35,177 bases of DNA from Oscillospiraceae bacterium (lineage in GTDB: Bacteria; Bacillota; Clostridia; Oscillospirales; CAG-272), in contig SVTO01000028.1 in assembly GCA_015063745.1 (NCBI GenBank), forward strand, positions 1 to 35,177, in the 5' to 3' direction. Below, in pieces: positions 16,416 through 24,975 of this stretch. Position numbers and translations under genes: made by a program. The notes beneath the pieces were generated by a model that saw only the letters and a program-made list of their open reading frames with translations, was not told the DNA's origin and made no database searches. Position 1 is the first letter of the stretch, and each line of letters begins with the position of its first letter.

Positions 16416-17276
16416 TTATACCGACAACTTTTTTCCGTCGAACCAGCTTACTTTTCCGTTGTCGTTCCGGATGAATATATCCATAACCCCGCTTCTGCAC
16501 CGGACGGTCATGAAGTAACCCTGCTCTTCGGGTATACAGGCTTCGATTTCCGGATCCGTACCGAGAATATCACGGGGGATATTGGTTCTGATCCAGTACA
16601 ATGCGGTTTCCCGGCAATTCTCTTCGCTGTACCGTGCTTCACTGTACGGCAGGTGAATGGCGTATTCCAGAGGATATCCACGGGCGGTCAGGATGATATA
16701 CAGGTTACGGCAGGTATAGACTGAACGATGGGTATTGTCGGCGGTATGCACTTCTGTCAGCGGGCCGGATATTCCTGCACATTTTTTGGCCAGATCCATC
16801 TGTTCGCTGCGCATCAGCGGATGGGGGTACCACAGAATATCCGTTTGTTCCTCTTCTTCCCGGACGGTGGGCAGACAGGGGATTCTGCCGGACGATATGG
16901 TTTCCAGTATGCGGGACAGTTTTTCGTCCGGTATTCCGCCTGCGAGCAGGATTTTTCCGTTTGTATGCAGAAAGTTTGCTGCTTCCTTCCCTTTTTCGCC
17001 GGTGAGGAACAGATACTCCGCGGCGGACAGAAGCTCGTGGGCCGTTTCTGCCGGTGTTCCGTCGGAGGCAAGAAGGATAAGAGCGTGATCCGCATGGGTT
17101 CGGCTCAGTTCGAAAAACTGCTGCTTCTCTGCGGCGCCGGTCATGGACAACTGTTTCTGTGCCATGCCGTACAGAGCAAAGGATACGGTACACAGGAGAG
17201 ACAGGGAAACAATTATATAAATGCTTATCCGCGGATGTCGGGCAAGCCACTTTTTTATTTTCATCATCTGCGTCAC
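16416..17276 (-). CDS. Membrane-anchored extracytoplasmic protein, possibly YpeB-like
   Basis: A 286-residue protein with one N-terminal membrane span (about 17-37, IYIIVSLSLLCTVSFAL) and a large extracytoplasmic part. The first half is helical (FFELSRTHADHALILL, ETAHELLSAAEYLF); the C-terminal half has strand patterns like PepSY repeats (NLYIILTARGYPLEYAIHL, GYFMTVRCRSGVMDIFI). This layout resembles the germination protein YpeB, but it is shorter and I cannot be sure; no SleB-like gene is next to it. The start is uncertain: the GTG at 17276 and ATGs at 17267/17264 lack a good ribosome binding site, while AAAGGAGG at 17313-17320 lies in a position that would serve a TTG at 17298 in another frame (see findings). 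Confidence 0.5.
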   Translation of the reverse strand: MTQMMKIKKWLARHPRISIYIIVSLSLLCTVSFALYGMAQKQLSMTGAAEKQQFFELSRTHADHALILLASDGTPAETAHELLSAAEYLFLTGEKGKEAANFLHTNGKILLAGGIPDEKLSRILETISSGRIPCLPTVREEEEQTDILWYPHPLMRSEQMDLAKKCAGISGPLTEVHTADNTHRSVYTCRNLYIILTARGYPLEYAIHLPYSEARYSEENCRETALYWIRTNIPRDILGTDPEIEACIPEEQGYFMTVRCRSGVMDIFIRNDNGKVSWFDGKKLSV

Positions 17277-17387
17277 GGTTGTCCGGCGTTTTTTCCAAAT
17301 CCGGTCCGTACGCCTCCTTTCGGCAGGTTTTTCTTCGATTTTACGGTTTGGTCATATTTTATCCCCCCTTCTGCACGTGAATTCCAT

Positions 17388-17417
17388 TTGACAATGCGGT
17401 GGGATGTATGTTATAAT
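17388..17417 (+). promoter_or_regulatory. Consensus sigma-A promoter upstream of holB
   Basis: TTGACA (17388-17393), an 18-bp spacer and TATAAT (17412-17417), with TGT before the -10. Both hexamers match the consensus perfectly. It leads a block of genes for replication, RNA modification and translation. Confidence 0.9.
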
Positions 17418-17495
17418 ATATAAGGCGGATTTTTGTGATTCTGTAATATCCGCCGGTAATTCCGAATCATTCTGCAGACCAAGGACGGTGCCGTC

Positions 17496-18527
17496 ATGGG
17501 TGAAATATTTTCTTCCCTTGTGGGTAATAAATATATCAAAGAAACACTGGGCACGGATATCCGCACCGGTCATGCCGCTCATGCCTATATTTTAAGCGGT
17601 CCTGTCGGCAGCGGCAGACACACCGCGGCAAGGTTATGCTGTGCGGCATCGGTCTGTGAACACCGCAGTGATCCTGCCAAGCCTCTCCCCTGTACGGAAT
17701 GTCCTTCCTGCCGAAAAATTCTCAGGGATATTTCCGCGGATGTGACATTTATAAACAGCGGCAGCCGGGCAACCATCGGTGTGGAGCAGATCCGTACGAT
17801 CAAGCAGGATCTGTACATCACGCCCAATGATGGGGACAGAAAGTTCTACATCATTGAGGAAGCGGAAAAAATGACGGTACAGGCTCAGAATGCGCTTCTG
17901 CTGTCCCTGGAAGAACCGCCTTCCTTTGTGACATTCTTTCTTCTGACCACGGACGCGGCGGCACTTCTTGAAACCATACGCAGTCGTGCACCGGTACTCA
18001 CCATGGAGTTGTTTTATCCAGATACGGTGATGAACTGGCTGCGAAAGCAAAACGGCGGTGCGGAAGCGGAAAAGAGGGACAAGGAGTATTTTCTCTCGGC
18101 AGCTGTTCTGTCCGGCGGTGCTCTGGGTAAGGCAAAGGATTTGCTGTTTGCTTCCTCCGAGGCTTCCGAAATGATGGAACAGCGGAAGCTGGCGATGACG
18201 ATTTTAAGCGGGATTTTCACCGGAAAGACTTCGGATTTTCTGGTAACGGTACAGACACAGCTGCCCAAGTCCAGAGAAACGGCTGCGGCGGCGATGATGC
18301 ACGTACAGACTGCCCTGCGGGATCTGATCGCGAGGAAACGGAATGCGGATGTTCCCATGCTGTTTTTCGCAGGTTCGGAAGAGATTCTGCCCCAGGCGGG
18401 TCGGTATGCGCTGAGCCGGCTGACGGCTTTGTACCGGCTGACGGAAAAGACCTGTGCCAGAATTCAGGCGAATGCTTCTCTGTCCGCGTCAATGGTGGCT
18501 TTTGCCATGGCAGCGCGGCGGATCTGA
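17496..18527 (+). CDS. holB: DNA polymerase III clamp-loader subunit delta'
   Basis: A 343-residue clamp-loader protein (delta' subunit). The AAA+ N domain has GPVGSGRHT (35-43) in place of a Walker A, with Arg at the usual Lys, as in delta' subunits that do not hydrolyse ATP. A four-cysteine zinc module follows (C54, C66, C69, C72). The stretch FYIIEEAEKMTVQAQNALLLSLEEPP is the conserved clamp-loader region, and IRSRAPVL matches the SRC motif region with Ala in place of Cys. It is the first gene after a consensus promoter and is followed by ricT, the Bacillus order. AAGGA precedes the ATG at about 11 nt. Confidence 0.9.
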   Translation: MGEIFSSLVGNKYIKETLGTDIRTGHAAHAYILSGPVGSGRHTAARLCCAASVCEHRSDPAKPLPCTECPSCRKILRDISADVTFINSGSRATIGVEQIRTIKQDLYITPNDGDRKFYIIEEAEKMTVQAQNALLLSLEEPPSFVTFFLLTTDAAALLETIRSRAPVLTMELFYPDTVMNWLRKQNGGAEAEKRDKEYFLSAAVLSGGALGKAKDLLFASSEASEMMEQRKLAMTILSGIFTGKTSDFLVTVQTQLPKSRETAAAAMMHVQTALRDLIARKRNADVPMLFFAGSEEILPQAGRYALSRLTALYRLTEKTCARIQANASLSASMVAFAMAARRI

Positions 18528-18583
18528 AAATATTTTTTCACAGAAAGGGCGATACATACAAGGTATTGCATGGTATACAGTAC

Positions 18584-19459
18584 ATGGACAATCATGAAAT
18601 CATAAAAGATGTGCCTGCCGATGCCCTTCCGGAGACTACGGAAATTGTCGGTGTGCGCTTCAAAAAAGCCGGAAAGGTGTATTTCTTCTCTCCCGGAAAG
18701 CTGAAGCTGGAAGTGGGGGAAAGAGTTATTGTGGAGACTGCACGGGGTATGGAATACGGTTTTGTTTCCGCCGGAAACAGGGATGTGCCTTCCTCCGAGA
18801 TCGTGCCTCCCCTCCGTGCCATCGTACGCAAGGCTACCGCCGAAGACACAGATCGGTATGAAACCAATCTGAAGCTGGAAAAGGAAGCTTTTGAGATCTG
18901 TCAGAAAAAGATTCCCGAGCATGGGCTGGAAATGAAGCTGATCGATGCGGAATACACTTTTGACAACAGTAAGCTTCTGTTCTATTTCTCCGCCGAAGTG
19001 CGTGTGGACTTCCGTGAGCTGGTCAAGGATCTGGCCTCCTATTTCCGTACCCGTATCGAAATGCGGCAGATCGGTATCCGTGACGAAGCGAAGATGCTGG
19101 GCGGTCTCGGTGTCTGCGGCAGACCCTTCTGCTGTGCCACCTTCCTGTCGGATTTCCTGCAGGTTTCCATCAAGATGGCCAAGGAACAGAATCTGTCCCT
19201 GAATTCTTCCAAGATCTCCGGCACCTGCGGCAGACTGATGTGCTGTCTCCGTTACGAGCATGAGACCTATGAGGAAGAAATCCGCCGCACGCCCCCTGTG
19301 GATGCAACGGTAAAGACCCCTGAGGGTGTGGGTACCGTCTGCGAAACCAGTCCCCTGACGGGCTTTATCAAGGTTCGTTTCGGCGACAAACAGAGCGATT
19401 CGATCAAAGTATTCCACAGAGATCAGGTAACTATCCTGAAAAAATCCGAAAAATCATAA
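18584..19459 (+). CDS. ricT: PSP1-domain protein RicT (YaaT)
   Basis: A 291-residue PSP1-domain protein. In Bacillus RicT (YaaT) joins RicA and RicF in a complex that carries Fe-S clusters and stimulates RNase Y processing, with effects on sporulation, competence and biofilms. The sequence has the PSP1 core opening IVGVRFKKAGKVYFF and the cysteine-rich motifs GVCGRPFCCATFLSDF and GTCGRLMCCLRYE that supply cluster ligands. The start is uncertain: ATG at 18584 (used here) or TTG at 18566, neither with a strong ribosome binding site. It lies 56 nt after holB, as in Bacillus, and is followed by a ferredoxin gene. Confidence 0.9.
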   Translation: MDNHEIIKDVPADALPETTEIVGVRFKKAGKVYFFSPGKLKLEVGERVIVETARGMEYGFVSAGNRDVPSSEIVPPLRAIVRKATAEDTDRYETNLKLEKEAFEICQKKIPEHGLEMKLIDAEYTFDNSKLLFYFSAEVRVDFRELVKDLASYFRTRIEMRQIGIRDEAKMLGGLGVCGRPFCCATFLSDFLQVSIKMAKEQNLSLNSSKISGTCGRLMCCLRYEHETYEEEIRRTPPVDATVKTPEGVGTVCETSPLTGFIKVRFGDKQSDSIKVFHRDQVTILKKSEKS

Positions 19460-19502
19460 ATATTTTCAAAAACTTTTGCGAAACCTATTTCTTTTTTCGC
19501 GG

Positions 19503-19530
19503 TTTTGTGATAGAATGAAGTATCACAAAA
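19503..19530 (+). promoter_or_regulatory. Palindrome overlapping the ferredoxin -10
   Basis: TTTTGTGATA (19503-19512) and TATCACAAAA (19521-19530) are perfect 10-bp inverted arms around an 8-nt spacer. The likely -10 TAGAAT (19511-19516), preceded by TGA, lies in the palindrome, so a bound protein would block the polymerase. The TGTGA/TCACA arms recall Rex and CRP/FNR sites but the spacing (12 nt between them) fits neither standard site. No clear -35 is seen (TTTCTT at 19488-19493). Confidence 0.65.
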
Positions 19531-19549
19531 TAAATGGAGGTGTAACACG

Positions 19550-19720
19550 ATGGCATATAAGATTACCGATGATTGCATCGCTTGTGGTGCATGTGCATCC
19601 GAATGTCCTGTTGAGGCTATCTCTGAAAAGGACGGCAAGTACGTTATCGACGCAGATACCTGTCTGGATTGCGGCGCTTGCGCAGGCGTATGTCCTGTTG
19701 ATGCTCCCGTTGCTGAATAA
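19550..19720 (+). CDS. 2[4Fe-4S] ferredoxin
   Basis: A 56-residue clostridial-type ferredoxin. Two cluster-binding motifs are seen: [12 protein letters not shown] near residues 9-20 and [12 protein letters not shown] near residues 39-50. Together they supply eight cysteines for two [4Fe-4S] clusters, for low-potential electron transfer in the cytoplasm. The length is typical. TGGAGG lies 9 nt before the ATG. It has its own promoter with a perfect palindrome and is followed by a G/C hairpin, so it is probably expressed strongly and independently. It takes the position held by yabA in the Bacillus holB-ricT-trmN6 cluster. Confidence 0.95.
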   Translation: MAYKITDDCIACGACASECPVEAISEKDGKYVIDADTCLDCGACAGVCPVDAPVAE

Positions 19721-19756
19721 TTTCTGTTATTCCGGAGCATAATTCGATCGGGAAAA

Positions 19757-19785
19757 GTGGGGGGAGGTTTTGCCTCTCCCCTTTC
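19757..19785 (+). terminator. Terminator-like hairpin after ferredoxin
   Basis: GGGGGGAGG (19759-19767) pairs with CCTCTCCCC (19773-19781) with one G-U pair and loop TTTTG. The following TTTCC is a weak tail, so read-through into trmN6 is likely. Confidence 0.55.
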
Positions 19786-19837
19786 CTGTATCCGCCAATC
19801 CCTCCTACATCAACCGAACGGAACGGACAGAGAATCT

Positions 19838-20605
19838 ATGTGTACTTTGGAACCCAACGAAAGACTCGATTATGTCAATGAAAATCTCCGGCTGATCCAG
19901 AAAACCGACGGTCTTACCTTCGGTACGGATGCCTATCTGCTGGCGGCCATGCTTCGTGCCAATCCCGGGCAGACGGCTGCGGAACTGGGCGGCGGTACGG
20001 GAATCATTTCCCTGCTGTGTCTCACCAAAAACAAGGCACGCCATGTTACAATCTGGGAAATCCAGGAGGAGTATGCGCTTCTCTGCCGCAGAAACGGGGA
20101 GCTGAACGGACTTTCCGACCGGATGGATGTGGTCTGCGGCAATGTGCGGGATGCGGATGCACGAATGTGCGCGGGGGAGGTGGATCTGGTGTTCTCCAAT
20201 CCGCCTTACATGAAAGCCGACTCCGGCAGGGACAATGCGGGAACGGCTATGAATATTGCCCGGCGTGAGCAGTGCGGTACCATCGCGGATTTCTGTCAGG
20301 CGGCCTCCCGGCTTCTGAAATACGGCGGCAGATTCTGTACGGTATACCGGCCCGATCGATTTGCGGATCTGGTCTGTGCCATGCGGGAAGCCAAGCTGGA
20401 GCCGAAGCGGGTGCTGTTTGTATATCCCGATGTGGCATCCCCGCCCTGTCTTGTGCTGACGGAAGCGAAAAAAGGAGCTTCCTCCGGTCTGGAAACCGCG
20501 CCTCCCCTGATCATTTACGGGGATGAAGCCAAACGTGTTTATACCCCTGCGATGGATCGGATTTACGAAACCTGCTCCATGGTACATCTGTTCAGAGACA
20601 AATGA
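19838..20605 (+). CDS. trmN6: tRNA1(Val) (adenine37-N6)-methyltransferase-like protein
   Basis: A 255-residue class I SAM-dependent methyltransferase of the TrmN6/YabB family, which N6-methylates A37 of a tRNA. It opens with NERLDYVNENLRLIQKTDG and FGTDAYLLAAM, typical of the family, has the SAM loop ELGGGTGIIS (49-58) and the N6-adenine catalytic motif NPPY (121-124). I chose the ATG at 19838, where homology starts; the frame stays open 27 codons upstream with an unrelated composition. It lies between the ferredoxin gene and rsmI, matching Bacillus yabB next to yabC. Confidence 0.9.
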   Translation: MCTLEPNERLDYVNENLRLIQKTDGLTFGTDAYLLAAMLRANPGQTAAELGGGTGIISLLCLTKNKARHVTIWEIQEEYALLCRRNGELNGLSDRMDVVCGNVRDADARMCAGEVDLVFSNPPYMKADSGRDNAGTAMNIARREQCGTIADFCQAASRLLKYGGRFCTVYRPDRFADLVCAMREAKLEPKRVLFVYPDVASPPCLVLTEAKKGASSGLETAPPLIIYGDEAKRVYTPAMDRIYETCSMVHLFRDK

Positions 20606-20629
20606 TTTTGATTTTGGAATGAGGAAAAC

Positions 20630-21505
20630 ATGAGTTATCCGAAGAAAAATATATATTCGACCGGCGAAAAGAACGCCATTGTCGGCGGTATGCTGTATCT
20701 TGTCGCCACGCCCATCGGAAATCTGGCGGATCTCTCGGAAAGAGCGCTGAAGGTCCTTTCCGAGGTGGATTTTGTAGCCGCTGAGGACACCAGAAATTCC
20801 GGGCTGCTGTTATCCAGGTTCGGGATCTCCAAACCGCTGATCAGCTATTTTGAGCACAACAAGCGGGAAAGAGGGGAGATCATTGCGGACAGACTGGAAA
20901 AGGGTGAATCCTGTGCGCTGATCACCGATGCCGGAACCCCTGCCATCAGTGACCCCGGAGAAGATATTGTCCGCCTTTGTGCCGAAAGAGGAATTCCCGT
21001 TACCTCCGTCCCCGGTGCCTGTGCTGCCATTACGGCACTGACCCTTTCCGGACTTGCTACGGGTCGTTTTGCTTTTGAAGGTTTTATCAGCGGTAACAAG
21101 AATGACCGCAGAGAACGGTTTGCCGAGCTGGAAAAGGAACGGCGGACCATGATCTTTTACGAAGCCCCCCATCATCTCAGACAGACGCTGGATGATTTTC
21201 TGGCCTGTTTCGGCGACCGTAAGATCACGCTCTGCAGAGAACTGACCAAGCTCAACGAGGAAGTTTTCCGTACCACGATTTCCGCCGCCTGCGAGGAATA
21301 CAAAACCAGAGAACCCAGGGGTGAATATGTGCTGGTAGTGGAAGGATATTCCGGTACGGAAGCGGCTGCGGATTATCCCGAAAGTATTGAAGAACACGTG
21401 GCTCTGCTGGAAGCGGAAGGGATGTCCCGGATGGAAGCCATCAAGGCCTGCGCCAAAAAACGCGGGGTACCGAAAAGTGTTGTATACGATGCGGTAAACC
21501 GGTGA
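20630..21505 (+). CDS. rsmI: 16S rRNA (cytidine1402-2'-O)-methyltransferase
   Basis: A 291-residue RsmI, which 2'-O-methylates C1402 in the decoding centre of 16S rRNA. The tetrapyrrole-methylase fold shows LVATPIGNLADLS (24-36), AEDTRNS (51-57) and TDAGTPAISDPG (99-110), all diagnostic. The C-terminal tail (MSRMEAIKACAKKRGVPKSVVYDAV) is the usual helix-turn-helix-like end. There is a 20-residue N-terminal extension before MLYLVATP; the ATG at 20630 is kept because GAGGAAAAC precedes it. It follows trmN6 by 24 nt and ends with a terminator at 21655. Confidence 0.93.
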   Translation: MSYPKKNIYSTGEKNAIVGGMLYLVATPIGNLADLSERALKVLSEVDFVAAEDTRNSGLLLSRFGISKPLISYFEHNKRERGEIIADRLEKGESCALITDAGTPAISDPGEDIVRLCAERGIPVTSVPGACAAITALTLSGLATGRFAFEGFISGNKNDRRERFAELEKERRTMIFYEAPHHLRQTLDDFLACFGDRKITLCRELTKLNEEVFRTTISAACEEYKTREPRGEYVLVVEGYSGTEAAADYPESIEEHVALLEAEGMSRMEAIKACAKKRGVPKSVVYDAVNR

Positions 21506-21654
21506 TTTTGTATGCTGATTTTCGCTTTTGACGGGCAAAATCCGGTGTATGAACAAACGTTTTGTCCGCTTTTTGAACAAATGCGGCGACTTTTCATCTA
21601 CTTTATGTAAAAATATTTGTTTTAGGCAAATGTATCCTGTTGAATTCGTACATA

Positions 21655-21682
21655 AAAAACGCCTTGTAAAACAGGCGTTTTT
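21655..21682 (+). terminator. Terminator of the rsmI transcript
   Basis: AAAAACGCCTTGT and ACAGGCGTTTTT form a stem with a bulged T and loop AAA, followed on both sides by T or A runs. The remainder of the 320-nt gap (21506-21825) shows no gene: about 150 nt of unremarkable sequence before the hairpin, then the nagA promoter and leader. Confidence 0.8.
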
Positions 21683-21692
21683 CTGTTATAAT
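21664..21692 (+). promoter_or_regulatory. nagA promoter embedded in the rsmI terminator
   Basis: TTGTAA (21664-21669), 17 bp, TATAAT (21687-21692), preceded by TGT. The -35 lies inside the terminator stem-loop, so one short sequence ends one transcript and starts the next. Confidence 0.7.
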
Positions 21693-21825
21693 TTGATATA
21701 TAGCATTTTTGTGTCCATTTGCGGTTTTACGGTGTATGTAATCTGTTTTTGGATGCTTATTTTCATATACTATATATATCCTTCACTGCACAAAAATTCA
21801 TTTCAATTATATTACGGAGGTTTTT

Positions 21826-22986
21826 ATGGAAATCCTGTTTCAGAACGCCAATATATACTCTTCTGCCGATAAGAAGTTCTATACCGGCGATCTACTGGTG
21901 CGTGACGGTAAAATCGCTGCTGTCGGTACCGGTCTGACCGCTGTTGCCTGCGATGCTGAGATCGTTGACTGCACCGGCAAGTACCTGCTCCCCGGTCTGG
22001 TGGACGGTCACACCCACGGCAGAAACTGCCACGACTTCGACCACACCGATGAAGCCGGCATCAATCATATGCGTGAAGAATATGCCAAGATCGGTACCAC
22101 CACCGTTATGGCTACTCTGGCATCCCAGCCTCTGGAAACCCTGTACAAGGCTGCTGACATGATCAACAACAACCGTGAAGTTACCCCCGGCAAGGCTACC
22201 ATCGCCGGTATCCACATGGAAGGCCGTTACCTCAGCGAAGCAAAGCGCGGTGCCCATGCCATTCCTCTGCTGGCACCTCTGGATCCCGAAGAACTGACGG
22301 CTCTGCTGAAGAAGCTGCTGCCTCTGCCAATCCATCTGTCCGCCGCTTTCGAGCTGGACGAAAACCGTGCCTTCCTGAAAACCGCTCTGGGTATGGGTGC
22401 TACCTGCTCCATGGCGCACACCAACTCCACTTATGAAGAAGCAAGCGAAGCGGTTGCAGCCGGTGTAAAGTCCTTTACCCACACCTTCAACGCCATGCGT
22501 GCCATCCACCACAGAGAACCCGGTACCACCTCCGCGGCTCTGCTGCAGGATGATGCCTATGCCGAATTCATCTGCGACGGCGAACATCTGCATCCCGCAA
22601 TCGTTAAGATGGCAAGCCGTCTGAAGCCCGCGGACAAGATGCTGCTGATCACCGACTCCATGGAAGCTGCAGGCGCCGGCGACGGTAAGTACAGCATTGC
22701 CGGTCTGGATGTATTTGTAAAGAACGGCCGTGCCGTGAACGAAGAAGGTTCTCTGGCGGGCAGTACTCTGAACCTGTTTGACGGTGTACGCAACTGCATG
22801 AAGTTCACCGGCAAGCCTCTGGAAGAAGTTCTTCCCTACGCTTCCGCCAACCCTGCCGCTATGCTGGGTATTTCTCATCTGTGCGGTGCGCTGGAAGTTG
22901 GCCTGCGTGCGGACATTCTGCTGGTTTCCAACAAGGAAGACCCCGTTCTTGAGGGTGTTTGGGCTGCCGGCGGACGCTGCAGATAA
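21826..22986 (+). CDS. nagA: N-acetylglucosamine-6-phosphate deacetylase
   Basis: A 386-residue amidohydrolase that deacetylates GlcNAc-6-phosphate to glucosamine-6-phosphate during amino-sugar or cell-wall recycling. Visible features are the HTH pair at 62-64 in GLVDGHTHG, metal ligands Glu132 (GIHMEGRY), His198 (MAHTNSTY) and His219 (THTFNAM), the substrate loop HHREPG and the catalytic Asp277 (ITDSMEAAG). The usual EGPF is EGRY here. Length is normal. ACGGAGG lies 8 nt before the ATG. Codon use is strongly biased to GGT/CTG/ACC/AAG, as in metG. No nagB is adjacent; metG follows after 27 nt. Confidence 0.93.
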   Translation: MEILFQNANIYSSADKKFYTGDLLVRDGKIAAVGTGLTAVACDAEIVDCTGKYLLPGLVDGHTHGRNCHDFDHTDEAGINHMREEYAKIGTTTVMATLASQPLETLYKAADMINNNREVTPGKATIAGIHMEGRYLSEAKRGAHAIPLLAPLDPEELTALLKKLLPLPIHLSAAFELDENRAFLKTALGMGATCSMAHTNSTYEEASEAVAAGVKSFTHTFNAMRAIHHREPGTTSAALLQDDAYAEFICDGEHLHPAIVKMASRLKPADKMLLITDSMEAAGAGDGKYSIAGLDVFVKNGRAVNEEGSLAGSTLNLFDGVRNCMKFTGKPLEEVLPYASANPAAMLGISHLCGALEVGLRADILLVSNKEDPVLEGVWAAGGRCR

Positions 22987-23013
22987 GTTTAATATAATGA
23001 ACGGAGATAGATT

Positions 23014-24975
23014 ATGTGTGACAAGTGCAATAACGAAAAGTTCTATATAACAACCGCCATTGCCTACGCTTCCTCCAAGCCCCACTTCGGTAATGTGTAT
23101 GAAATCATCATGACCGATGCTGTGGCAAGATACAAGAGACAGCGCGGCTATGATGTGTACTTCTGCACCGGTACCGACGAACACGGTCAGAAGATCGAAG
23201 CCAAGGCTGCCGATGCCGGTATTACCCCCAAGGAATTTGTGGACGGTGTTGCCGGTACCATCAAGGAAGTCTGGGCCTGCATGAACTCCAGCCATGACAA
23301 GTTCATCCGTACCACCGACGATTATCACGAAACCGCCATTCAGCACATTTTCCAGAAGCTGTATGATCAGGGTGATATCTACAAGGACGAATACGAAGGA
23401 TGGTACTGCACGCCCTGTGAATCCTTCTTCACCGATACCCAGCTCTCCGACGGCAAGTGTCCCGACTGCGGCCGTGAAGTGCAGAAGGCCAAGGAAGAGG
23501 CTTACTTCTTCAAGATGTCCAAGTATGCAGACTGGCTGCTGGAATATATGGAATCCCATCCCGGTTTCATTGAGCCGGAAGCACGTCAGAAGGAAATGAT
23601 CAACAACTTCCTGAAGCCCGGTCTGCAGGATCTCTGTGTATCCCGTTCCAACTTCAAGTGGGGTATTCCCGTTCCGTTTGATCCCAAGCACATCACCTAT
23701 GTATGGCTGGATGCCCTGTGCAATTATATCACCGCGCTCGGTTACGATCCCGCCAACGAAGTACAGCCGGAATCCTTCCGGAAGTACTGGCCCTGTGATG
23801 TACACGTGATCGGTAAGGACATCATGCGTTTCCATTCCATTTACTGGATCATCTTCCTCCATGCGCTGGATCTGCCCCTGCCCAAGAAGATCTTCGGTCA
23901 TCCCTGGTTCAACTTCGGTGTGGACAAGATGTCCAAGTCCAGAGGCAACGTGATCTATGCGGATGTTCTGGCGGAAAGATTCTCCGTGGACGGCGTACGT
24001 TACTATGCCCTGTCCGAAATGCCCTATCTGAATGACGGTTCCATCACTTACGAAAGCATCATCAGCCGTTACAACACCGACCTTGCCAACAATCTGGGCA
24101 ATCTGGTAAACCGTACCGTTGCCATGACCAAGAAGTATTTTGACGGTGTGATTCCCGCGCCCGGTGCCGAAGAAGGTACGGATGCGGAACTGAAGGAAGC
24201 CTGCCGTGCTGCTGCGGACTCCTTCTGCAAGAATATGGACACCTTCCACATTGCCGATGCCTGCGCGGATGTATTCACCATGCTGCGCCGTGCCAACAAG
24301 TATATTGACGAAACCACGCCCTGGACTCTGGCTAAGTCCGAAGAGACCATGCCCAGACTCCGCACCGTTATGTACAACCTGCTGGAAACCATCCGTATCG
24401 GCGGTGTTCTGCTGACTTCCCTGATTCCCGCAACCGCGGATGCCATCTTCGCTCAGATCGGTTCCGATGTGAGAGATTTTGACACGGCATTCACCTTCGG
24501 TGCACTGGAAAGCGGTAAGTCCGTCGGTGAAGCGGCGCCTCTCTTTGCCCGTATTGACGAAGAAAAGCTGCTGGCCGAAATCCAGGCAGAACGTGAAGCT
24601 GCTGCCAAAGCTGCCGAAGAGGCTCAAAAGGCTGTGGAAAAGCCCGAAGGCTGTGCGCTGATCGGTATCGAAGATTTCATGAATGTGGAACTGCGTACCG
24701 CTAAGGTTATTGCCTGCGAAAAGGTTCCGAAGGCCAAGAAGCTCCTGAAGCTCCAGATCGATCTGGGTTATGAAAAGCGTCAGGTGGTTTCCGGTATTGC
24801 CAAGTTCTATCAGCCCGAGGATCTGATCGGCAAGAAGATCATCGTTGTTGCTAACCTCAAGCCCGCTGTTCTCTGCGGTATTGAATCCAACGGTATGATT
24901 CTGGCATCCGGTGAAGAAACCGTTCGGGTTGTATTCCTGGCGGAAGATACTCCCCTCGGTGAAAGAGTTCGGTAA
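23014..24975 (+). CDS. metG: Methionyl-tRNA synthetase
   Basis: A 653-residue class I synthetase that charges tRNA-Met. The HIGH-type motif is PHFGN (23-27), the four-cysteine zinc knuckle is CTPC...CPDC in the connective peptide, and KMSKS is at 305-309. An alanine-rich helical stretch (about 515-540) links to a C-terminal EMAP/Trbp tRNA-binding domain (about 553-653, FMNVELRTAKVIACEKVPKAKK), as in Firmicute dimeric enzymes. The N terminus carries an extra CDKC motif. GGAGATAG precedes the ATG. Its stop overlaps the tatD ATG (TAATG), implying coupled translation. No T-box leader fits in the 27-nt gap after nagA. Confidence 0.96.
   Translation: MCDKCNNEKFYITTAIAYASSKPHFGNVYEIIMTDAVARYKRQRGYDVYFCTGTDEHGQKIEAKAADAGITPKEFVDGVAGTIKEVWACMNSSHDKFIRTTDDYHETAIQHIFQKLYDQGDIYKDEYEGWYCTPCESFFTDTQLSDGKCPDCGREVQKAKEEAYFFKMSKYADWLLEYMESHPGFIEPEARQKEMINNFLKPGLQDLCVSRSNFKWGIPVPFDPKHITYVWLDALCNYITALGYDPANEVQPESFRKYWPCDVHVIGKDIMRFHSIYWIIFLHALDLPLPKKIFGHPWFNFGVDKMSKSRGNVIYADVLAERFSVDGVRYYALSEMPYLNDGSITYESIISRYNTDLANNLGNLVNRTVAMTKKYFDGVIPAPGAEEGTDAELKEACRAAADSFCKNMDTFHIADACADVFTMLRRANKYIDETTPWTLAKSEETMPRLRTVMYNLLETIRIGGVLLTSLIPATADAIFAQIGSDVRDFDTAFTFGALESGKSVGEAAPLFARIDEEKLLAEIQAEREAAAKAAEEAQKAVEKPEGCALIGIEDFMNVELRTAKVIACEKVPKAKKLLKLQIDLGYEKRQVVSGIAKFYQPEDLIGKKIIVVANLKPAVLCGIESNGMILASGEETVRVVFLAEDTPLGERVR

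Noticed and set aside
16705-17298. A 197-codon frame overlapping the YpeB-like gene, starting at a TTG near a good ribosome site
   Set aside because: The translation is Arg/Pro-rich without hydrophobic or domain pattern, whereas the 286-residue frame has a clean membrane anchor and regular secondary-structure pattern. Only the start region of this frame is of interest (see findings).
21528-21872. A 114-codon frame in the rsmI-nagA gap
   Set aside because: It runs through the rsmI terminator, the nagA promoter and the nagA start, and has no ribosome binding site.
22987-23013. A T-box leader for metG
   Set aside because: Only 27 nt separate nagA and metG, too short for a T-box, and none is seen upstream of nagA.
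21892-24627. A 911-codon open frame on the minus strand opposite nagA and metG
   Set aside because: It is the same codon-bias shadow, covering two unrelated genes and the gap between them, with no start signal or recognisable domain.
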